Part shown: piece by piece, positions 58,917-64,000 of the stretch
Layout: each line of letters begins with the position of its first letter
Position numbering within the stretch: the first letter of the stretch is position 1
Assembly (NCBI RefSeq): GCF_026240945.1
Contig: NZ_JAPFPY010000010.1
Coordinates: 186,001 to 250,000, forward strand
Origin: Mycolicibacterium sp. J2
GTDB taxonomy: Bacteria > Actinomycetota > Actinomycetes > Mycobacteriales > Mycobacteriaceae
Length of the DNA: 64,000 nt
Direction of reading: 5' to 3'
Translations under genes and position numbers: made by a program
The notes under the pieces: generated by a model
Databases searched by the model: none
What the model was told of the DNA's origin: nothing
Seen by the model: only the letters and a program-made list of their open reading frames with translations

Positions 58917-59110
58917 ATCCGGCCTGGATCGGCGCCGCCGCGGCCGCGGCAAACTTCGCAGGATGTAACGCCGCGGGCCCCGACCACGATCAAACTCCAG
59001 GTCAGTGGCGCCGGCCGGGTGGCGAAGAGGGGTCTGCCCGGCCTCGCCAGGGTTAATGGGGGTTCGCCGCTGTGCCAGACTGGACTGCAGAAATGTACTG
59101 GAGGTGACCC

Positions 59111-60169
59111 ATGTCGCAGCGGACGAGACGCAGACTCGCCAGCGCGATTCTCGCGGCCGGAGTGGTCGCTGGATGCACGATCGGCAGCCCCGCTGCCTGG
59201 GCTGATCCCGAGGTCGCCCCCGATCCGGGCGTCGTCGACGCACCCCCCGCGCCGGCACCGCCACCCCCACCAAACCCGTTCGCCTTCCCACCGCCGCCGG
59301 ACCCGTTCGCGCCGCCACCCCAACCGGGTGATCCGCTGGCGCCGCCACCGGCCGACCCGCTGGCTGCCCCACCACAGCCGTTCAACCCGTTCGCCCCGCC
59401 GGCGGTCATTCCCGAGGGCACCCCGGCCGGGCAGAACCCGCTGCCCTACACCGGGGAACCGGTGTTCGCGCCGCCGTCATTCAACCCGACCAACGGGGCG
59501 ATCGCCGGCGCTGCCAAGCCGATCTACATCAACTTCGCCCGGCCGATCGCCAACCGGCAGCTGGCCCAGGACGCGGTGCACATCTCGTCGGTACCGCCGG
59601 TGCCCGGGCGCTTCTACTGGACCACCGACACCCAGCTGCGCTGGCGCCCGCTGGCCTTCTGGCCGGCAGGCACCGTCGTCAACATCGACGCCGGTGGCAC
59701 CAAGTCCAGCTTCCGGGTGCCCGAGCAGCTGATCGCGACCGTCGACGACGCCACCCACACCATGACGGTGACCCGCAACGGCAAGGTGGAGAAGACCTTC
59801 CCGGTGTCGATGGGCCGGCCCGACGGCAAGCACGAGACCAAGAACGGCACCTACTACGTGCTGGAGAAGTTCCCGGACATCATCATGGACTCGTCCACCT
59901 ACGGGGTGCCGGTCGATTCCGCCGAGGGGTACAAGCTCAAGGTGCAAGATGCGGTGCGCATCGACAACAGCGGAATCTTCGTGCACAGCGCGCCGTGGTC
60001 GGTGGGCGACCAGGGCAAGCGCAACGTCAGCCACGGCTGCATCAACCTCAGCCCGGCCAACGCCCAGTGGTTCTACGACAACTTCGGCAGCGGCGACGCC
60101 GTCGTGGTGAAGAACTCCAAGGGCACCTACAACGCGCCCGACGGGGCGTCGGACTGGCAGATGTTCTAG
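59111..60169 (+). CDS. L,D-transpeptidase (Rv0192/LdtMt4-like)
   Basis: A 352-residue exported enzyme that makes 3-3 cross-links in peptidoglycan. The signal peptide may be cleaved as a lipoprotein (VVAGC). A very proline-rich linker follows at about residue 35-115 ([20 protein letters not shown]), then an Ig-like domain and a YkuD catalytic domain with [19 protein letters not shown]; Cys310 is the nucleophile. A good ribosome-binding site (GGAGGTGA) precedes ATG 59111. The position after ricR matches Rv0192. It is convergent with zmp1, with a strong terminator between. Confidence 0.93.
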   Translation: MSQRTRRRLASAILAAGVVAGCTIGSPAAWADPEVAPDPGVVDAPPAPAPPPPPNPFAFPPPPDPFAPPPQPGDPLAPPPADPLAAPPQPFNPFAPPAVIPEGTPAGQNPLPYTGEPVFAPPSFNPTNGAIAGAAKPIYINFARPIANRQLAQDAVHISSVPPVPGRFYWTTDTQLRWRPLAFWPAGTVVNIDAGGTKSSFRVPEQLIATVDDATHTMTVTRNGKVEKTFPVSMGRPDGKHETKNGTYYVLEKFPDIIMDSSTYGVPVDSAEGYKLKVQDAVRIDNSGIFVHSAPWSVGDQGKRNVSHGCINLSPANAQWFYDNFGSGDAVVVKNSKGTYNAPDGASDWQMF

Positions 60170-60191
60170 CCCCAGACAGTGTTTTGGCTCA

Positions 60192-60240
60192 GACACAAAC
60201 TCCCCGTAGTTCCGGTGCGGAACCACGGGGAGTTTGTGTC
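60192..60240. terminator. Long bidirectional terminator
   Basis: A 16-bp outer stem (GACACAAACTCCCCGT, 60192-60207, with its complement at 60225-60240) continues, after a one-base mismatch on each side, into an inner 5-bp stem GTTCC/GGAAC with loop GGTGC. It separates the convergent L,D-transpeptidase and zmp1 genes. Confidence 0.8.
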
Positions 60241-60252
60241 GGACAGGGTGGG

Positions 60253-62307
60253 CTAGTTCCAGATGCGCACGCGCTGATCCGGTTCCAGGTACAACTCGTC
60301 GGACTCGGTCACGCCGAACGCGTCGTAGAACGCGTCGATATTGCGCACCACGCCGTTGCAGCGGAATTCCGGCGGTGAGTGCGGGTCGGTGGCCAGCCGG
60401 CGGATCGCCTCAGCCTCACGGGATTTCGTGCGCCACACCTGTGCCCAGCCGAACAGCACCCGCTGCACTCCGGTCAGGCCGTCGATCACCGGCGCCCGGT
60501 CGAATCCCCGGTCGCTGCGCTCCTGCCCGCCGTCTTCGCTCTCCAGGGACAGCTCATAGGCCAGCAAGGCGATGGACAGCCCGCCCAGATCGCCGATGTT
60601 CTCACCGACGGTGAACGCCCCGTTGACATGATGGCGCTGGTCCAGCGCGCGGGGCGTGAATGCCTCGTACTGCTCGATCAATGCCTTTGTGCGCAGGCCG
60701 AACTCGGCCCGGTCGGCATCGGTCCACCAGTCGACCAGGTTGCCGTCACCGTCGTACTTGGCACCCTGATCGTCGAAACCGTGCCCGATCTCATGCCCGA
60801 TGACCGCGCCGATACCGCCGTAGTTCGCGGCGTCGTCGGCTTCGGCGTCGAAGAACGGTGGCTGCAGGATTGCCGCGGGGAACACGATCTCGTTCATGCC
60901 CGGGTTGTAGTAGGCGTTCACCGTCTGCGGTGTCATGAACCACTCGTCCCGGTCCACGGGACCGCCCAACTTGGCCAATTCGCGGTCGTATTCGACGGCG
61001 TAGCCACGCTGGTAGTTTCCGTACAGGTCGGCACGGTCGATCACCAGCGCCGAGTAGTCGCGCCAGCGGGCCGGGTAGCCGATCTTCGGGGTGAACTTGT
61101 CCAGCTTGGCCAGTGCGCGCTGCCTGGTCTCGGGCGTCATCCAGTCCAGGTTGGTGATGCTGACCCGGTAGGCCTCCCGCAGGTTGGCCACCAACTCGTC
61201 CATGCGTGCCTTGGCGGCCGGCGGAAAGTGCTTCTGCACGTACAGCTTTCCGACGGCGTCACCCATCAGGTTCTCCACCAGGGCCACACCGCGCTTCCAC
61301 CGGTCGCGGATGGCTTCGGTGCCCGACAGGGTGCGCCCGTAGAAATCGAAGTTCTCGGCCACCAAGTCGTCGGTCAGCAGCGACGCACGCGAGCTGATGA
61401 CGCGCCACCGCAGCCAGGCCTTCCAGTCCTCCAGGGGCTCGCCCGCCCACAGCGCGGCGAACGCGGTCAGGAAATCGGGCTGGCGCACCACCACCTCGGC
61501 CGGCGCGGCGCCCAGCGCGCCCACCCAGCCCGACCAGTCGAATCCCGGTGCCTCGCTGGGCAGTTCGGCGAACGTGCGCAGGTTGTAGGTGAGGTCCGCG
61601 TCGCGGCGCTTGACCACATCCCAATGTGCGGCGGCCAGTTTGGTCTCCAGCGCCACGATGCGGGCCGCCGTGTCGGCGTGCCCGCCGTCGCTGATACCTT
61701 CCCCGTCGCTGCGCTCGCCCCCGTACACCAGGGTCAGCATCCGCGCGATGTGTTCGGGGTAGGCCGCCAGGATCGCGGCGTGCTGCGGATCCCGGTAGTA
61801 GGACTCGTCGGGCAGGCCGAGCCCGGACTGCGACAGATGCAGCAGGTACCGTGTCGAATCCTTGGAATCGGTGTCGACGTAGACACCGGTGCCGCCGCTG
61901 ACGCCGGTGCGCTGTAATCCGGCCAGCACCACCGCCAGCGCGTCCGCGTCAGCGGCGGCATCGATGACCGCCAGCTCCTCGAGCAGGGGAGCCAACCCGC
62001 GGCGGGCCACCGTGTCGGTGTCCATGAAGCTGGCGTAGAGGTCCCCGATGCGGGTCGCATCAGTTGGGCCTGAGATGCGGGTCGCATCGCCGGCGCCGCC
62101 GGACTCGGCGGCCTCGGTGATCAGGTCACGGACCTGCTCCTCGGCACGGTCGGCCAGGGTGCGGAACGCGCCGTCGGTGGCACGGTCGGCAGGGATCTCG
62201 TAGTCGGCCAGCCAGCGCCCGTTGACATGTCCGAACAGGTCGTGCTGGGGGCGGACCTCGGCGTCGACGAAGGTGAGGTCGATACCGGAAGCAATACTTG
62301 AACTCAC
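60253..62307 (-). CDS. zmp1: M13-family zinc metallopeptidase Zmp1
   Basis: A 684-residue neprilysin-like peptidase starting at GTG 62307; an upstream in-frame start is less likely because homologues begin near the IPSGIDL block, here IASGIDL. The zinc site is GHEIGHGFDDQG (near residue 503-507) with the third ligand in GENIGDLGG. NAYYNPGMNEIVFPAAILQP and the ending RIWN are family-typical. The sequence is very close to M. tuberculosis Zmp1 (Rv0198c), a secreted peptidase linked to virulence there. Near residue 75-90 a short in-frame duplication (DATRIS/DATRIG) is present. Confidence 0.95.
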   Translation of the reverse strand: MSSSIASGIDLTFVDAEVRPQHDLFGHVNGRWLADYEIPADRATDGAFRTLADRAEEQVRDLITEAAESGGAGDATRISGPTDATRIGDLYASFMDTDTVARRGLAPLLEELAVIDAAADADALAVVLAGLQRTGVSGGTGVYVDTDSKDSTRYLLHLSQSGLGLPDESYYRDPQHAAILAAYPEHIARMLTLVYGGERSDGEGISDGGHADTAARIVALETKLAAAHWDVVKRRDADLTYNLRTFAELPSEAPGFDWSGWVGALGAAPAEVVVRQPDFLTAFAALWAGEPLEDWKAWLRWRVISSRASLLTDDLVAENFDFYGRTLSGTEAIRDRWKRGVALVENLMGDAVGKLYVQKHFPPAAKARMDELVANLREAYRVSITNLDWMTPETRQRALAKLDKFTPKIGYPARWRDYSALVIDRADLYGNYQRGYAVEYDRELAKLGGPVDRDEWFMTPQTVNAYYNPGMNEIVFPAAILQPPFFDAEADDAANYGGIGAVIGHEIGHGFDDQGAKYDGDGNLVDWWTDADRAEFGLRTKALIEQYEAFTPRALDQRHHVNGAFTVGENIGDLGGLSIALLAYELSLESEDGGQERSDRGFDRAPVIDGLTGVQRVLFGWAQVWRTKSREAEAIRRLATDPHSPPEFRCNGVVRNIDAFYDAFGVTESDELYLEPDQRVRIWN

Positions 62308-62371
62308 TCTCGCATCCTGCCAGAAGACCGCCGGCAGCGGCCTCAGCAACGGGCCGGGTAGCCTCACCGCC

Positions 62372-62950
62372 ATGCCAGATCAGCTCACCGAAGAGCCACC
62401 TGCGCCGGCGCTCAGTCGCTACGGCATCGCCTCGGCGGTGCTGGGCGTGGTGGCGGTCGCGGCCGCGGTGCTGGCCGCCATGATCTGGTCGGGACACCGG
62501 GACGAGGCCGGTGAGCTGGCCTACCGCACCCGCGTGCTGCAGACCGCCGCGGAGTGGACCGGCGGACTGGTCAACATGAACAAGGACAACGTCGCGGGCA
62601 ATCTGCAGAAGCTGCGTGACGGCACCGTCGGGCAGCTCAACGTGGAGTTCGACCAGACGATGGAGCCGTTCAAGGCGATCGTGGCCAAGCTGCAGGCCCA
62701 GACGGTCGGTCAGGTCGAATCGGTGTCCCTGGAGTCGCTACGGCACCAGTCCGGGGAAGGGGACAAGCCGCCGGCCGATCAGCCCGAGTTGGCGGCGGTG
62801 GCATCGCGCACCGACACCGTGCTGGTGGTCGCGACCTCGGTGAGCCAGAACGCCGGTGGCAAACCCCAGACGGTGCGCTGGAACCTTCGCCTCGGTGTCT
62901 CCGATGTGGACGGCAAGCTGCTGATCTCGCGGCTGGAGACGATCCGATGA
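62372..62950 (+). CDS. omamA: Orphan Mce-associated membrane protein OmamA (Rv0199-like)
   Basis: A 192-residue protein with one N-terminal membrane helix (YGIASAVLGVVAVAAAVLAA) and a Mam-type periplasmic domain (ELAYRTRVLQTAAEWTGGLV ... WNLRLGVSDVDGKLLISRLE). OmamA of M. tuberculosis and M. smegmatis is encoded away from any mce operon and stabilises Mce1 transporters; this gene has the same neighbours (zmp1 divergent on one side, omamB overlapping). Start ATG 62372 lies 64 bases from the zmp1 start. Confidence 0.92.
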   Translation: MPDQLTEEPPAPALSRYGIASAVLGVVAVAAAVLAAMIWSGHRDEAGELAYRTRVLQTAAEWTGGLVNMNKDNVAGNLQKLRDGTVGQLNVEFDQTMEPFKAIVAKLQAQTVGQVESVSLESLRHQSGEGDKPPADQPELAAVASRTDTVLVVATSVSQNAGGKPQTVRWNLRLGVSDVDGKLLISRLETIR

Positions 62951-63636
62951 GTAATCGGCTGCGTGTTCTGCTCTTCGACATCCTGGCACCGTTGGCCGCA
63001 ATCGTCGCGCTGGTGTACATCGGCGCCGCGCTGGCCTGGCCGCTGTGGTGGGTGTCGGTGTTCTCGGTGCTGTGTGTGCTGATCGTCGAGGGCGTGGTGA
63101 TCAACGCGGTGCTGTTCCGTCGCGACCGTGTCACGCTGGGCACCGACGACGACGGACCCGGACTGCGGCTGGCCGTCGCCGCCGGCACCGCCCTCACGCT
63201 GGGCGCGGCGGTCGTCGTCGGCTACACCAGCTGGACGGTGCCCGAGCGCGACCTGCACAACGACAGCGCCGAGGTGGTCGGTATCGCCAGCAGTGTCGCC
63301 GAGGCATCGGCGACGTTCACGCCCAGCAGCCCGAATGCGTCCATCGACCGGGCGACCGCGCTGATGACACCGGACCGCGCCGCCTCTTATCGGGCTGAAT
63401 TTGGTTCTGTGGCAAAGGATTTGACGAGCCGCAACGTCTCCGGTCAGGCGCAGACCATCTCGGCCGGTGTGGAGGCCATCGGCCCGACCGATGCCAGCGT
63501 GGCCGTGGTGTTGCGTGGCACCCAGAACGCGCCCGGCAAACCTGCCGACGTGGCGGTGCTGGCCCTGCGGGTCCTGTTGACCAAAGAGGGCGACAGGTGG
63601 CTGGTGGCCGACGTGACGCCGATCAACGCCCGTTAG
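62947..63636 (+). CDS. omamB: Orphan Mce-associated membrane protein OmamB (Rv0200-like)
   Basis: A 229-residue protein with three predicted membrane helices in the first 95 residues (ILAPLAAIVALVYIGAALAW; a second near VSVFSVLCVLIVEG; a third around LTLGAAVVVGYTSW) and a C-terminal Mam-like domain ending in KEGDRWLVADVTPINAR. ATG 62947 overlaps the omamA stop (ATGA). It is thought to work with OmamA in support of Mce importers. Confidence 0.9.
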   Translation: MSNRLRVLLFDILAPLAAIVALVYIGAALAWPLWWVSVFSVLCVLIVEGVVINAVLFRRDRVTLGTDDDGPGLRLAVAAGTALTLGAAVVVGYTSWTVPERDLHNDSAEVVGIASSVAEASATFTPSSPNASIDRATALMTPDRAASYRAEFGSVAKDLTSRNVSGQAQTISAGVEAIGPTDASVAVVLRGTQNAPGKPADVAVLALRVLLTKEGDRWLVADVTPINAR

Positions 63637-64000
63637 CGGCGTCGCGCTGCGCGCGGATCTTGGCGAACCGATCCGAGAGCCGGCGCATCCGGACCATCAT
63701 CGACGCCGACGGGCAGTCGGCGCCGTCGAGCCAGCCGGTGAATTCGTCCAGCGGCACCCCGACCCGGGACGCGAACTCGTGCGGTTTCAGGCCGGAGCGT
63801 TCCAGCAGCAGCCGGACATGGTGGGTCACCTCGGCACGTTCGGTGGCCTCCAGATGTGCCCGCGCCTTGTCCAGTACTTCCGCCAGCGCCGCTGAAACAC
63901 CGTACGGCTGGGCGGTTTCGAGCACCTCTTCGACCTGACGGGCGGTCCGGCCGAACGGGTCGCGCTTGATGGCGGTCGCGATGCGCTGCCACACCGACAG
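63623..64000 (-). CDS. Conserved protein with HTH-like fold (Rv0201c-like), 5' end outside window
   Basis: The last 125 codons or so of a minus-strand gene. It has no start that can be fixed, because the frame is open to the window edge; a GTG at 63994 is possible. The block VTHHVRLLLERSGLKPHEFA with SRVGVPLDEFTGWLDGADC resembles a lambda-repressor-type helix-turn-helix followed by a basic helix. The M. tuberculosis counterpart Rv0201c is somewhat longer. Its 3' end overlaps the omamB 3' end by 14 bases. No function is known. Confidence 0.75.
   Translation of the reverse strand: MSVWQRIATAIKRDPFGRTARQVEEVLETAQPYGVSAALAEVLDKARAHLEATERAEVTHHVRLLLERSGLKPHEFASRVGVPLDEFTGWLDGADCPSASMMVRMRRLSDRFAKIRAQRDAANGR

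Noticed and set aside
60379..61917. 512-codon plus-strand open frame opposite zmp1
   Set aside because: zmp1 is unmistakable on the minus strand, and the opposite frame shows only arginine/glycine-rich composition.

Overview
The window is high-GC actinobacterial DNA from a non-tuberculous, probably environmental and fast-growing Mycobacterium (Mycolicibacterium). The identification rests on a complete mce1 locus (mce1R, fadD5, yrbE1AB, mce1A-F, four Mce-associated genes) flanked by genes that follow the M. tuberculosis H37Rv order as I remember it: adhE1/Rv0163/Rv0164 on the left, and the Rv0181c pirin, sigG, Rv0183, Rv0184, Rv0185, Rv0187, ilvD, ricR, Rv0192, zmp1, omamA/omamB and Rv0201c on the right. 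The species cannot be fixed from the sequence alone.

Left accessory arm (1-16,100). It starts with the end of a taurine/sulfonate-type ABC importer, a bidirectional terminator and an unannotated-looking 36-residue ORF on the minus strand. A TetR-SDR-acyl-CoA dehydrogenase operon and a CPA2-type antiporter follow. Next comes the most unusual block: a flavin-dependent halogenase-like enzyme, a single-module KS-AT-DH-KR-ACP polyketide synthase of 1839 residues, and a two-gene ABC exporter translationally coupled to it. This looks like a small, self-contained pathway for a chlorinated or otherwise oxidised polyketide.

Centre (16,100-37,400). adhE1, a thioesterase, a 2-hydroxyacid dehydrogenase and an SRPBCC protein lead to an intact IS30-family element beside mce1R. 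mce1R diverges from the mce1 operon across a perfect TTTGATCAAA-type palindrome. From yrbE1A onward the operon runs with almost no gaps (mostly ATGA/GTGA junctions) through two YrbE permeases, six Mce proteins and four Mam proteins, a lipid importer of the cell envelope. A 36-bp tandem repeat between yrbE1A and yrbE1B forms a translationally coupled mini-ORF of the MIRU kind. A DUF1275 membrane protein and an SDR follow at short spacing.

Right part (37,500-64,000). First come accessory genes: a large exported protein with a 13-fold pentapeptide tail, a frameshifted exported phosphodiester-glycosidase-like gene, a sugar dehydrogenase-like lipoprotein, pirin with a divergent MarR regulator, a methyltransferase, an SDR, a TetR/sulfatase pair, an NDMA-dependent alcohol dehydrogenase and a VOC protein. 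The conserved sigG-to-omamB block follows, with a Crp paralogue between the O-methyltransferase and ilvD, and a RicR-type copper operator in front of a DUF305 lipoprotein-ricR operon. OmamA and OmamB at the end are orphan relatives of the Mam proteins; OmamA is known to support Mce1 transporter stability, so the window links an Mce importer with its accessory factors. Several starts (GTG or ATG) sit 6-7 bases after a TAnnnT box, which suggests leaderless transcripts. No tRNA, rRNA or CRISPR array was seen.
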